From an uncultured Pseudomonas sp. (GTDB taxonomy: Bacteria > Pseudomonadota > Gammaproteobacteria > Pseudomonadales > Pseudomonadaceae), in assembly GCF_913777995.1 (NCBI RefSeq), contig NZ_CAJYVE010000007.1:1-44836 (forward strand): DNA of 44,836 nt, read 5' to 3'. Positions within the stretch are counted from its first letter, which is position 1. Each line of letters begins with the position of its first letter. The notes under the pieces are model-generated. The model ran no database searches and was not told the origin of the DNA. It saw nothing but the letters and a program-made list of their open reading frames with translations. Shown here piece by piece: positions 15,982 to 24,131 of this stretch. Both the position numbers and the translations under genes were made by a program.

Positions 15982-17099
15982 GCCTCTGCCGGGTGCGTGC
16001 GGGCCCGTTCGCGGATCTGTGTTGCCAGTTGCTCCTCCAGTGCCGCATAGCCGCCCGCCACATGGTTGCGCGCCAGTTGCAAGGCCTTGGCCAGATGGCG
16101 CTCCATGCTCGGCACATCGCCCTGCAACGCGGCGCGCAGGGCGTCGCAACGCGGTGCCAGGGACGGGGCGAACCAGTCCACATCCCGGTTGCGGCCGTAC
16201 GCGTCCAGCGCCGAGGCGTCCTGGGTGTAGTAGGCGCGGCTGTAGGCCAGGTCGCGCTGCATGATCGCGATGCTGGTGGCCACGGGCAGCAACTGCTTGC
16301 TATGGGCGTCAAGCATCGCTTGCAGCGCGCTGTCCAGTTGCTGAATACCCGGCCAGTCTTCAAGTGCTTGCCGGGCATAGATCTGATAGGAGAGGGCGAT
16401 CAGCGGCATGGGCATCGGCTGTTCGGCCAGTGCCTGAATGTCTTCGACCGCTAGCCGCTCGGCCGGCACGCCAGCGACGTAATGCGCCAGCAGACGGGTG
16501 TAGGCCAGGTCGGCAGCGTTTTGGTCCGGCCGCCGCCACCAGGTCAGCAGCTTGAAACCGTCGCTCTGGCTACGCCCCCAGGTCGGCACCAGGTTGGCCA
16601 GACCCATGCCCAGGTTGATCAGCGCGAAGCCCGGCAGCACGCCGATCAGCGAGCCACCCAGCACAGCGAGGATCAGGCACAGGGCGGCGGCGATCAGGTT
16701 GGCCAACGGCCCCATGACGACGAACAGCAATAGCGACTCGCGTACCGGTTGGTCCGGACGCTGCGCGGCGAACACGTAGCCGCTCAGTCCCAGGCTTCGC
16801 GGCACGCCCTTCAGGCGCACCCGCAAGCCTCGACGCTGGGGCTGGATCGCCAGGTGGAAGACCTGCACCTGCAACACCGGCATCCCGGCCAGGCGCGCCC
16901 CCAACCAGTGCCCGGCTTCGTGGATCAGCGTGGCAAGCATGATCAGCACGGTGACCAGCAGCACGCTGACGAACGGTCCATGCCTGAAGATACCGCCCAT
17001 GCCCATCAGCACGCCGGCCCAGGCGCAGGCGCCGATGAACAGCGCCACCTGGATCAGCACCATCAGGCGGTTCAAGCCGCGCTTTGCAGTATTGCCCAT
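15963..17099 (-). CDS. M50-family (site-2-protease-like) membrane metalloprotease
   Basis: A 378-residue inner-membrane protein. Zinc-binding H60-E-A-G-H64 lies in the second hydrophobic segment (VLIMLATLIHEAGH), and the third ligand is probably D180 in NLVPTWGRSQSDG, the M50 NxxP...DG motif. Membrane segments lie at roughly 11-30, 43-62, 122-147 and 150-170. The last 190 residues are soluble and helical, with no PDZ domain seen. Known site-2 proteases cut regulators or signal-peptide remnants within the membrane; the target here is unknown. Its 3' end overlaps the convergent GntR gene by 19 bases, and upstream lies kynR on the same strand with a 57-base gap, so cotranscription with kynR is possible. 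Confidence 0.8.
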   Translation of the reverse strand: MGNTAKRGLNRLMVLIQVALFIGACAWAGVLMGMGGIFRHGPFVSVLLVTVLIMLATLIHEAGHWLGARLAGMPVLQVQVFHLAIQPQRRGLRVRLKGVPRSLGLSGYVFAAQRPDQPVRESLLLFVVMGPLANLIAAALCLILAVLGGSLIGVLPGFALINLGMGLANLVPTWGRSQSDGFKLLTWWRRPDQNAADLAYTRLLAHYVAGVPAERLAVEDIQALAEQPMPMPLIALSYQIYARQALEDWPGIQQLDSALQAMLDAHSKQLLPVATSIAIMQRDLAYSRAYYTQDASALDAYGRNRDVDWFAPSLAPRCDALRAALQGDVPSMERHLAKALQLARNHVAGGYAALEEQLATQIRERARTHPAEAQPAVA

Positions 17100-17156
17100 G
17101 GCATGTCTCTCGTGAACGATGCCCAGCAGACCATGGTGGGGCGCCTGGGTTCCGGC

Positions 17157-17636
17157 TCAGCCCTGGCTCGGCCGCACCAGGTCGAGCAGGTTGTCCCGCG
17201 ACTTGAGGCTTTGCAGGATGATGTCCGAGCGAATGTCGGTAACCCCCTGGCTGGCGTGCAGGCGGTTGACGATGAAATCGGTGTAGTGCGCCAGGTTGCG
17301 CGCGCGCACGCGCAGCAGGTAGTTGCTGGAGCCGGTGACGATGAAGGCGTCGGCCACTTCAGGCCAGTGCTGCACGGCTTCGATGAAGCGTTCGTGCCAG
17401 CCGTCCATGTCCTGGCGCACGTTGACACTGACCATCGCCTGCACTTCGATGCCCAGCTTGGCGGTGTCCAGGCGCACGCCGTAGCCGGCGATGATGCCCT
17501 CACTTTCCAGGTTGCGCAGGCGACGCAGGCAGGCCGAGGGTGACAGCGCGACTTTTTCCGCCAGGTCCTGGTTGCTCATGCGTCCGTCCTGGCTGAGGCA
17601 GGCGAGGATACGCAGGTCGATGCTGTCCAGCTTCAT
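17157..17636 (-). CDS. kynR: Lrp/AsnC-family regulator of kynurenine catabolism
   Basis: A 159-residue protein with an N-terminal helix-turn-helix (LDSIDLRILACLSQDGR...LSPSACLRRLRNLE) and a C-terminal RAM effector domain. It is divergent from kynB by 139 bases, as in P. aeruginosa where KynR activates kynB-kynU in response to kynurenine. The shared gap contains a CAAGAA-AA-TTCTTG palindrome and other repeats suitable as Lrp-type sites. The M at 17636 gives the usual family length. The assignment rests on family plus the divergent kyn operon. Confidence 0.88.
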   Translation of the reverse strand: MKLDSIDLRILACLSQDGRMSNQDLAEKVALSPSACLRRLRNLESEGIIAGYGVRLDTAKLGIEVQAMVSVNVRQDMDGWHERFIEAVQHWPEVADAFIVTGSSNYLLRVRARNLAHYTDFIVNRLHASQGVTDIRSDIILQSLKSRDNLLDLVRPSQG

Positions 17637-17668
17637 CGTGTGCAGATTCCTTCGTTTTTAACTTCTTG

Positions 17669-17726
17669 ATTCGAATAATCTGCGAATAAATGTCACTCCG
17701 GCGCTGAGATTGCAAGAAAATTCTTG
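17669..17726. promoter_or_regulatory. Candidate KynR-binding sites
   Basis: CAAGAA-AA-TTCTTG (17713-17726) has perfect 6-bp arms. Upstream, ATTCG...CGAAT (17669-17687) is a second inverted repeat that also holds CGAATAA twice, 11 bases apart, one helical turn. Multiple in-phase sites are usual for Lrp-family regulators. The binder is inferred from position between kynR and kynB. Confidence 0.5.
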
Positions 17727-17775
17727 GCCCTTGCAGATAAGCTTTTCCCAGCCTGCAAGGGAGCAGAACAACAAC

Positions 17776-18417
17776 ATGCCAACGCAAACCGCCTGGTGGG
17801 ACATCAGCCCGCCCTTGAACACCGACACGCCGACCTGGCCCGGCGACACGCCTTTCCAGGAAGAGCGGGTCTGGGCCTATGGTCCGCAATGTCCGGTCAA
17901 CGTAGGACGCATCACCCTGTCGCCGCACACTGGCGCGCATGTCGATGCGCCCTTGCACTACAGCCCCGACGGCCTGCCCATCGGTGAGGTGTCACTGGAC
18001 CTGTACATGGGCCCGTGTCGGGTCATCCATTGCCTGGGCAGCGGTGCGCTGGTAGAGCCGACGGATATCGCCGCGCACTTGCACCAGGTGCCCGAGCGCG
18101 TGCTGCTGCGCACTTATCGGCAGGCGCCAGTGAGCCACTGGGACTCTGACTTCACCGCCGTCGCGCCAGCGACCATCGAATTGCTGGCGAGCCATGGCGT
18201 ACGCCTGATCGGCATCGATACGCCGTCGCTCGACCCCCAGGAATCCAAGACCCTGGACGCTCACCGCACGGTGGAGCGCCAGGCCATGGCGATCCTCGAA
18301 GGCATCGTGCTGGATGCGGTGCCCGAGGGTGACTACGAACTGATTGCCTTGCCCCTGCGTTTCTCCCACCTCGATGCCAGCCCGGTGCGCGCCGTACTGC
18401 GCCCCCTGAAAGGATGA
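17776..18417 (+). CDS. kynB: Kynurenine formamidase (arylformamidase)
   Basis: A 213-residue cytoplasmic enzyme of the cyclase-like metal hydrolase family that converts N-formylkynurenine to kynurenine and formate. The metal-binding motif [12 protein letters not shown] is present, with WPGDTPF near the start and GIDTPSLDP further on, as in Pseudomonas KynB. Start 17776 has AAGGGAG about 13 bases upstream. The stop overlaps a possible kynU upstream start, and translation is probably coupled. Second step of tryptophan catabolism, although first in this operon. Confidence 0.94.
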   Translation: MPTQTAWWDISPPLNTDTPTWPGDTPFQEERVWAYGPQCPVNVGRITLSPHTGAHVDAPLHYSPDGLPIGEVSLDLYMGPCRVIHCLGSGALVEPTDIAAHLHQVPERVLLRTYRQAPVSHWDSDFTAVAPATIELLASHGVRLIGIDTPSLDPQESKTLDAHRTVERQAMAILEGIVLDAVPEGDYELIALPLRFSHLDASPVRAVLRPLKG

Positions 18418-18422
18418 ATGAC

Positions 18423-19673
18423 ATGTCTGTACAACAAGAACTGCGCGAGCTTGATCTCGCCGACCCGCTGGCGCCGCTGCGCGACGCATTCGCCTTGCCC
18501 GAAGGTGTGGTCTACCTCGACGGCAACTCCCTTGGTGCCCGCCCGCACGCCGCGTTGGCGCGGGCCACGCAGATGATCGAGCAGGAGTGGGGCGAAGGGC
18601 TGATCCGCAGCTGGAACACCGCGCAGTGGAGCACCCTGTCGACGCGCCTGGGCGACAAGCTGGCCGGGCTGATCGGCGCAGGGCCTGGCGAAGTGGCGAT
18701 CACCGACACCACCACGGTGAACCTGTTCAAGATCCTCGCCGCCGGCCTGCGCATCCAGGCCCAGCGCGCGCCGCAGCGCAAGGTGATCCTCTCCGAGCTG
18801 CACAACTTCCCGGCTGACCTGTACGTCATCGAAGGCCTCGCCGACCTGCTCGACGAAGGCTATGAACTGCGCCTGATCGACAAGCCCGAAGACCTCGCGG
18901 CGCAGCTCAGCGACCAGGTGGCGCTGGTGCTGCTCACCCACGTCAACTACAAGAGCGGCCACATGTACGACATGGCCGCGGTCACCGCGCAGATCCACCA
19001 GCATGGCGCGCTGGCGCTGTGGGACCTGGCGCATTCGGCCGGTGCGGTACCGGTGGACCTCACCGCTGCCGGGGCGGACTACGCCATCGGCTGCACCTAC
19101 AAGTACCTCAACGGCGGGCCCGGTGCACCGGCCTTCGTGTGGGTTTCTCCGGCGCTGTGCGACCAAGTCTGGCAGCCGCTGTCGGGCTGGTGGGGCCACG
19201 CCCGGCAGTTCGCCATGGAACCGCACTACGCACCGGCCTCCGGTATCCAGCGCTACCTCTGTGGTACCCAGCCGCTGGTGTCGCTGGGCATGGTCGAGTG
19301 CGGCCTGGACATCTTCGCCAAGACCGACATGGTCGCGCTGCGGCGCAAATCCCTGGCGCTGACCGACCTGTTCATCCGCCTGGTGGAAGAGCGTTGCAAG
19401 GCGCACCCGCTGACCCTGATCACCCCGCGTGACCACGCCCAGCGCGGCAGCCATGTGAGCTTCGAACACCCTGAAGGCTATGCCGTGGTGCAGGCGCTGA
19501 TCGCCCGCGGGGTGATCGGCGACTACCGCGAGCCACGCATCATGCGCTTCGGCTTCACCCCGCTGTACACCTCGTTTCAGGACGTCGGCGCGGCCGTGCA
19601 GGCGCTGGTCGAAGTGCTCGACGGCGAAGAATGGCGTCAGCCGCAATACCAGACCCGTCACTCGGTGACCTGA
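18423..19673 (+). CDS. kynU: Kynureninase
   Basis: A 416-residue PLP enzyme that splits kynurenine into anthranilate and alanine. With the start at 18423, the PLP lysine in [11 protein letters not shown] is residue 227, matching the numbering known for P. fluorescens kynureninase. Asp in [10 protein letters not shown] also fits the cofactor pocket. AAAGG lies 9 bases before this start; the ATG at 18414 overlapping the kynB stop has no spacing for a Shine-Dalgarno. No anthranilate dioxygenase or quinolone genes lie in the window. Confidence 0.95.
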   Translation: MSVQQELRELDLADPLAPLRDAFALPEGVVYLDGNSLGARPHAALARATQMIEQEWGEGLIRSWNTAQWSTLSTRLGDKLAGLIGAGPGEVAITDTTTVNLFKILAAGLRIQAQRAPQRKVILSELHNFPADLYVIEGLADLLDEGYELRLIDKPEDLAAQLSDQVALVLLTHVNYKSGHMYDMAAVTAQIHQHGALALWDLAHSAGAVPVDLTAAGADYAIGCTYKYLNGGPGAPAFVWVSPALCDQVWQPLSGWWGHARQFAMEPHYAPASGIQRYLCGTQPLVSLGMVECGLDIFAKTDMVALRRKSLALTDLFIRLVEERCKAHPLTLITPRDHAQRGSHVSFEHPEGYAVVQALIARGVIGDYREPRIMRFGFTPLYTSFQDVGAAVQALVEVLDGEEWRQPQYQTRHSVT

Positions 19674-19683
19674 GGAGCCTTCC

Positions 19684-20535
19684 ATGAGCCAATGTCCCTA
19701 TTCCCACGGCAACGCCGAGCAGTGGCATGACGCCAAGCTGGATTTCAGCAACGACATGAGCTACGGCGATTACCTGGACCTCAAGCGCATCCTCAGTGCC
19801 CAGCATCCGCTGTCGGAGGACCACAACGAGTTGCTGTTCATCATTCAGCACCAGACCTCCGAGCTGTGGATGAAGCTGATGCTCCACGAGCTGCGCGCGG
19901 CCCGCGAACAGCTCAAGCAGGGTGACCTGCCACCGGCGTTCAAGATGCTCGCGCGGGTGTCGCGGATCTTCGACCAGATGGTCCACGCCTGGGCCGTACT
20001 GGCAACCATGACACCCAGTGAGTACGTGGCCTTCCGTCCATCGCTGGGGCAGTCGTCGGGCTTCCAGTCGTTCCAGTACCGGGAGATCGAATTCATCCTC
20101 GGCAACAAGAGCGTGCCGCTGATGCAGCCCCATGCACACCGGCCCGAGCTGCTGGACGGCCTGCAGAAAAGCCTGGAAGAACCGTCGCTGTACGACGAGG
20201 CCATTCGCCTGCTGGCCAAGGCCGGCCTGCCGATCGATGCCGAGCGCCTGGAGCAGGTGGCACCGACCCGCACCCTGCGCAACGACTCGGTCGAGGCGGC
20301 CTGGAAAGTGGTGTACCAGAACCCCAGCCAGTACTGGGACCTGTACCAGCTGGCCGAGAAGTTCATCGACCTCGAAGACTCGTTCCGCCAGTGGCGCTTC
20401 CGCCACGTGACCACCGTGGAGCGCATCATCGGCTTCAAGCAAGGCTCTGGCGGCACCGAGGGCGTGGGTTACCTGCGCAAGATGCTCGACACCGAGCTGT
20501 TCCCCGAACTGTGGAGCCTGCGTTCCACCCTCTGA
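19684..20535 (+). CDS. kynA: Tryptophan 2,3-dioxygenase
   Basis: A 283-residue heme dioxygenase that opens the indole ring of tryptophan to N-formylkynurenine. Typical blocks are [41 protein letters not shown] and [21 protein letters not shown]. The histidine in the last block is in position to bind heme, and the loop GSGGT closes on substrate. GAGGAG lies 6 bases before the ATG, and the gap from kynU is 10 bases. Placing kynA last in a kynB-kynU-kynA unit keeps the whole pathway under one promoter, unlike P. aeruginosa, where kynA is elsewhere. Confidence 0.96.
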   Translation: MSQCPYSHGNAEQWHDAKLDFSNDMSYGDYLDLKRILSAQHPLSEDHNELLFIIQHQTSELWMKLMLHELRAAREQLKQGDLPPAFKMLARVSRIFDQMVHAWAVLATMTPSEYVAFRPSLGQSSGFQSFQYREIEFILGNKSVPLMQPHAHRPELLDGLQKSLEEPSLYDEAIRLLAKAGLPIDAERLEQVAPTRTLRNDSVEAAWKVVYQNPSQYWDLYQLAEKFIDLEDSFRQWRFRHVTTVERIIGFKQGSGGTEGVGYLRKMLDTELFPELWSLRSTL

Positions 20536-20541
20536 TCGAAC

Positions 20542-20568
20542 CGGCGCGCGCTGACCCAGCGCGCGCCG
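20542..20568 (+). other. Strong GC hairpin after kynA
   Basis: CGGCGCGCGCTG and CAGCGCGCGCCG pair perfectly over 12 bp around a 3-base loop. There is no T run, so it is likely a transcript-stabilising or partial termination element before the permease gene. Confidence 0.6.
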
Positions 20569-20617
20569 TGCTGCGTGCCTGAACCCCGAACATCGAACAA
20601 TAACAAGGACAAATCTG

Positions 20618-20671
20618 ATGCCCATCGACGCCACCCCACGACCGTACCCGACTTCCAGACTGCCGTTCTGA
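20618..20671 (+). CDS. Possible 17-codon leader ORF or gene remnant
   Basis: ATG CCC ATC GAC... ends in TGA after 17 codons (MPIDATPRPYPTSRLPF). AAGGA lies 8 bases before the start, better than many real genes here, in the 250-base gap between kynA and the permease. It has no tryptophan codons, so simple Trp attenuation is unlikely. It could be a short uORF or the surviving start of a deleted gene. Confidence 0.3.
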   Translation: MPIDATPRPYPTSRLPF

Positions 20672-20784
20672 CGCCCGCCGACGATTGCTTCGCCAGCGGA
20701 CCAACATGACCTGCATCCACGTCGGTGGCTGCGCATGACTGCGCGCTGAACCTGCGGGGGTGTCTGTTTGATCGAGGTGCATCC

Positions 20785-22200
20785 ATGACTCACGAAACGT
20801 CATCGGCCGGCTTGCAGCGCGGCCTCAACAGTCGTCACATTCAGCTCATCGCCCTGGGCGGCGCCATCGGCACCGGGCTGTTCCTCGGTTCGGCCGGGGT
20901 CCTCAAAACCGCCGGTCCGGCGATGATCCTGGGCTACGCCATTGCCGGCTTCATTGCCTTCCTGATCATGCGCCAGTTGGGTGAGATGGTGGTCCAGGAG
21001 CCAGTGGCCGGCTCTTTCGGCCATTTCGCCAACCGTTACTGGGGGGGCTTCGCCGGGTTCCTGTCGGGCTGGAACTACTGGATCATGTATGCGCTGGTGT
21101 GCATGGCCGAGCTGACCGCCGTGGGTAAATACGTGCAATTCTGGTGGCCGGAGATTCCCATCTGGGTCAGTGCCGCAGCGTTCTTCGTGCTGGTGAACGC
21201 GATCAACCTGATCAACGTCAAGGCCTTCGGGGAGACCGAGTTCTGGTTCGCCATCGTCAAGGTCGCGGCGATCATCGGCATGATCCTGCTGGCCAGCTAC
21301 CTGCTGGTCAGCGGCGAGGGCGGCCCACAGGCGTCGCTGAGCAACCTGTGGAGCCATGGCGGGTTCTTCCCCCACGGGGTCAGCGGCATGTTCATGGCCA
21401 TGGCCTTCATCCTGTTCGCCTTCGGCGGCATGGAGCTGATCGGCATCGCCGCCGCCGAGTCGGATGAGCCTCGGCGGGTGATTCCCAAGGCGATCAACCA
21501 GGTGGTGTACCGCATCATCATTTTCTACATCGGTGCCTTGACGCTGTTGCTGGCGCTGTATCCCTGGGACCAGTTGCTCGACAGTCTCGCTGCCAGCCAG
21601 GACGCCTACGGTGCCAGCCCCTTCGTGAAGATCTTCGCGCTGATCGGCAGCGACCTGGCGGCCCATGTGCTCAACTTCGTGATCCTCACCGCAGCGTTGT
21701 CGGTGTACAACAGCGGCGCCTACTGCATGAGCCGCATGCTGTTCGGCCTGGCCGAGCAGGGCAATGCGCCGAAAGGCTTGCTGCGTGTCAACCGTCGCGG
21801 CATTCCGGTGCCGGCGGTGCTGGTCTCGGCGGCGGTGACCGCATTGTGCCTGGTGATCAACTACCTGCTGCCGGGTGAAGCCTTCGAACTGATGATGGCC
21901 CTGGCCGTGGCGGCGCTGCTTATCAACTGGGTCATGGTCAGCCTGACCCACCTGCGCTTTCGTCGCGTGCTCAAGGCTCGCCATGAAACACCGCACTTCA
22001 AGGCGCTGTGGCATCCCATGGGCAATTTCATCTGCCTCGCCTTCATGCTGATGATTCTGGTGGTCATGCTGCTGATTCCCGGCATCCGCATTTCGGTGTT
22101 CATCATCCCGATATGGATTCTGGTCCTCTGGGCCATGTTCCGCTTCAGCAAACCGCCTGCCGCCGGCGCCGCCCAGCCGGCGCCCAGCGCCGGGCTCTAG
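20785..22200 (+). CDS. Aromatic amino-acid/general amino-acid permease (AroP-like APC family)
   Basis: A 471-residue inner-membrane protein with about twelve membrane segments. The first holds the APC signature IALGGAIGTGLFLGSAGVL, followed by GEMVVQEPVAGSF, ELTAVGKY, ELIGIAAAESDEP and ALSVYNSGAYCMSRML, all typical of AroP/LysP-type proton symporters. GAGGTG lies 6 bases before ATG 20785. Following the kyn genes, its natural substrate would be tryptophan or kynurenine. Exact specificity cannot be read from sequence. Confidence 0.87.
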   Translation: MTHETSSAGLQRGLNSRHIQLIALGGAIGTGLFLGSAGVLKTAGPAMILGYAIAGFIAFLIMRQLGEMVVQEPVAGSFGHFANRYWGGFAGFLSGWNYWIMYALVCMAELTAVGKYVQFWWPEIPIWVSAAAFFVLVNAINLINVKAFGETEFWFAIVKVAAIIGMILLASYLLVSGEGGPQASLSNLWSHGGFFPHGVSGMFMAMAFILFAFGGMELIGIAAAESDEPRRVIPKAINQVVYRIIIFYIGALTLLLALYPWDQLLDSLAASQDAYGASPFVKIFALIGSDLAAHVLNFVILTAALSVYNSGAYCMSRMLFGLAEQGNAPKGLLRVNRRGIPVPAVLVSAAVTALCLVINYLLPGEAFELMMALAVAALLINWVMVSLTHLRFRRVLKARHETPHFKALWHPMGNFICLAFMLMILVVMLLIPGIRISVFIIPIWILVLWAMFRFSKPPAAGAAQPAPSAGL

Positions 22201-22370
22201 GCTGGCAGAAGTCTCAGGTCCGCTGCCTGGCCAGGTCTGTTAGGGTCCGGCTGTCCGCTCCGCCGTGGGGCGGGCAGGGTGCCTGAGGGTGGTCATGGGT
22301 GCGGCGACCAACGATCCGCCAGCACCCCGCGTGGTCCAGGTCGCTTCTTCACGCAAGGAGAACCAGCACC

Positions 22371-23045
22371 ATGAGAGCCAGAGAACTGAGAACCGTCGTC
22401 GACGATTTCCTCGACCGCCTGTTCGCCGCCTACGCCGCCGGCCAGCCCCGGCATGGTCGCGTCATCAATCCCAAGTCACGCGCCGTCTACCTCAACGAGC
22501 AGGGGGAGCTGGACGAAGGGCAGATGAACGAAGTGGAGGGCGGCAAGGGCTTTCCCGGCACCACCGCCGGCTACGTGGACCCTGCCGGGCCCGACGATGT
22601 GAAAGGTAAGGCGCCGCCGGCAGATGGTCTGATCGCCAGCGGCGGGCACACCGACGCGCGGGTCAAGCTCAACCAGCCCGGCAGCCACTGGCCCAAGCAT
22701 CCCGTCAAGTCCGGCTCCACGCTGACGGTGGAATGGAACTACTCGATGCCGCACAAGACCCGGCGCTGGACCTACTGGATCACCAAGGACGGCTGGAGCC
22801 CCAGCCAGCAGCTGGTGCGCGCGCACCTGGAGGACAAGCCCATCCACGAGGTGGTCAATACCTACCAGCCGTACTGGGGACCGGACGCCGAACAGGAGTT
22901 GATGGCCCGCAACCCCACCATCCACCAAGTGCCGCTGCCGCAGCGCAGCGGCCATCATCTGTTGCTGGGGGTGTGGAACGTGGCCGATACCGAGGCCGCG
23001 TTCTATCAGGTGATCGACCTGGATTTCGGCGATGGCCAGTCGTGA
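22371..23045 (+). CDS. AA10-type (chitin-binding/LPMO-like) protein without signal peptide
   Basis: A 224-residue protein with the AA10 hallmarks: H28 in RHGRVINPKSR, H128 in MPHKTRRWTYWITKDGWSP, and the closing WNVADTEAAFYQVIDLDF with F211 at the axial position. These align with Serratia CBP21. In true LPMOs the first His is the mature N-terminus and forms the copper brace. Here 27 charged, non-hydrophobic residues precede it and no signal peptide is seen, even from upstream starts. AAGGAG lies 11 bases before ATG 22371. It may need proteolysis to be active, be released by lysis or a specialised secretion system, or be a binding protein only. Confidence 0.8.
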   Translation: MRARELRTVVDDFLDRLFAAYAAGQPRHGRVINPKSRAVYLNEQGELDEGQMNEVEGGKGFPGTTAGYVDPAGPDDVKGKAPPADGLIASGGHTDARVKLNQPGSHWPKHPVKSGSTLTVEWNYSMPHKTRRWTYWITKDGWSPSQQLVRAHLEDKPIHEVVNTYQPYWGPDAEQELMARNPTIHQVPLPQRSGHHLLLGVWNVADTEAAFYQVIDLDFGDGQS

Positions 23046-23098
23046 TCAGGCCGCTTTTCGGCCAGACCCAATGCTGGTCAGTTAAGCGCTTTGCGCCT

Positions 23099-23189
23099 TG
23101 TGGGAGCGAGCTTGCTCGCGAAAAGCTGGCAAAGTCGCTGAGCTTGCTATGAACGTGACGCCGCCTTCGCGAGCAAGCTCGCTCCCACG
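23099..23189. repeat. REP pair (BIME)
   Basis: GTGGGAGCGAGCTTGCTCGCGAA at about 23100-23122 and its reverse complement at 23166-23188 form two inverted pseudomonad REP elements. The whole 90-base segment can fold as a long hairpin between the AA10 gene and the leftward small gene. A short GGCCG-CTTTT-CGGCC stem at 23049-23063 lies just before it. No REP-associated transposase is present. Confidence 0.85.
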
Positions 23190-23208
23190 GGACTGAACTG
23201 TATTGCGG

Positions 23209-23484
23209 CTAGACCTGACCGACCTGTATGAGGTTGAGCATCCGGCGCAGCGGGTCAGGCAGCGCCGCTGCGATTCGCTCAACCTGCCCTCGGGCACCGT
23301 GCACCTCGCCCTGTTCCCAGCGATCCCATTGCATGTCGATACGCAGTTCACCCTGGCGCAGAATGGCCCAGGCGTGATCCAGGCCGCCGCCTTTTTCCAT
23401 GGCCCAGCCGGCGTCCACCAGCGCATCGCGCAGGGCCAGCCAGTCGGCTTCGGGGAGGTCAGCGAGGATCAGGGCGTCGGTCAT
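23209..23484 (-). CDS. Small conserved-looking protein of unknown function
   Basis: A 91-residue acidic, mostly helical protein (start MTDALILADLPEADW, internal HAWAILRQGELRIDMQWDRW, end MLNLIQVGQV). No signal peptide, membrane segment or known catalytic motif was recognised. It lies 46 bases downstream of the ridA-type gene on the same strand, so it is probably cotranscribed. The ATG at 23484 is used; no clear Shine-Dalgarno is seen. Codon use looks like its neighbours. Confidence 0.65.
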   Translation of the reverse strand: MTDALILADLPEADWLALRDALVDAGWAMEKGGGLDHAWAILRQGELRIDMQWDRWEQGEVHGARGQVERIAAALPDPLRRMLNLIQVGQV

Positions 23485-23530
23485 GGTCGTGTGCTCGCAG
23501 GGCGGGTGAGCAGTTTCGACCCTGCTCGCC

Positions 23531-24001
23531 TCAATCGGCAATGGCCAGCAGATCAATCTCCACGGCGGCATTCTTTGGCAACTGATACACCCCGACCGAA
23601 GTGCGCGTGTGGACACCCGCTTCGCCCAGTACCTGGTGGAAGATCGCCGAGGCGGCATTGGCCACTTCGCTTTGCTGGCAGAAGTCGCTGGCCGACTGCA
23701 CGAAGACGTTCATGCGTACCAGACGGCGAATGCGTTCCAGCGAACCCAGATGCGCTTCAAGCAAGGCCAGGCAACGCAAGGCGCTGACCTGCGCAGCGAT
23801 CTGTGCGTCTGCCAGGCTGACCTCGGCGCCGACCCGGCCAGGGTGGATGACGCTATCGTTGACCCGGGGGATCTGCCCGCTGACGTGCACCTGGTCGGCG
23901 TGCTGGATGACCGGTACGTAGTCGCCGCCAATCTTCGGCGTTCCCTCGAAGCGGTAGCCCAGCTTCTGCAACGCGGCCTGGTAACGCTGTGTTCTGCTCA
24001 T
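23531..24001 (-). CDS. RidA family (YjgF/YER057c/UK114) protein
   Basis: A 156-residue cytoplasmic protein. GDYVPVIQHADQVHVSGQIPR and the C-terminal block TRTSVGVYQLPKNAAVEIDLLAIAD match the RidA branch with the RTSVGV motif, keeping the arginine that binds the carboxylate of enamine/imine substrates. Family members hydrolyse reactive 2-aminoacrylate-type intermediates as trimers. GAGGAG lies about 11 bases before 24001; an alternative ATG at 24019 would add six residues. It is divergent from a MocR regulator, which suggests linkage to PLP-dependent amino-acid metabolism. Confidence 0.87.
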   Translation of the reverse strand: MSRTQRYQAALQKLGYRFEGTPKIGGDYVPVIQHADQVHVSGQIPRVNDSVIHPGRVGAEVSLADAQIAAQVSALRCLALLEAHLGSLERIRRLVRMNVFVQSASDFCQQSEVANAASAIFHQVLGEAGVHTRTSVGVYQLPKNAAVEIDLLAIAD

Positions 24002-24131
24002 CGACGCCTGGCTCCTCATCTGTTCACGACCCGGTTGGCCGCGCACGCAGGTTAGAAAAACCCTCCGCTTGAGCACCAGAAACACTCTGCCTAGAATCCA
24101 CCGGACTTTACTGCCCGGACGACCCGTACAG

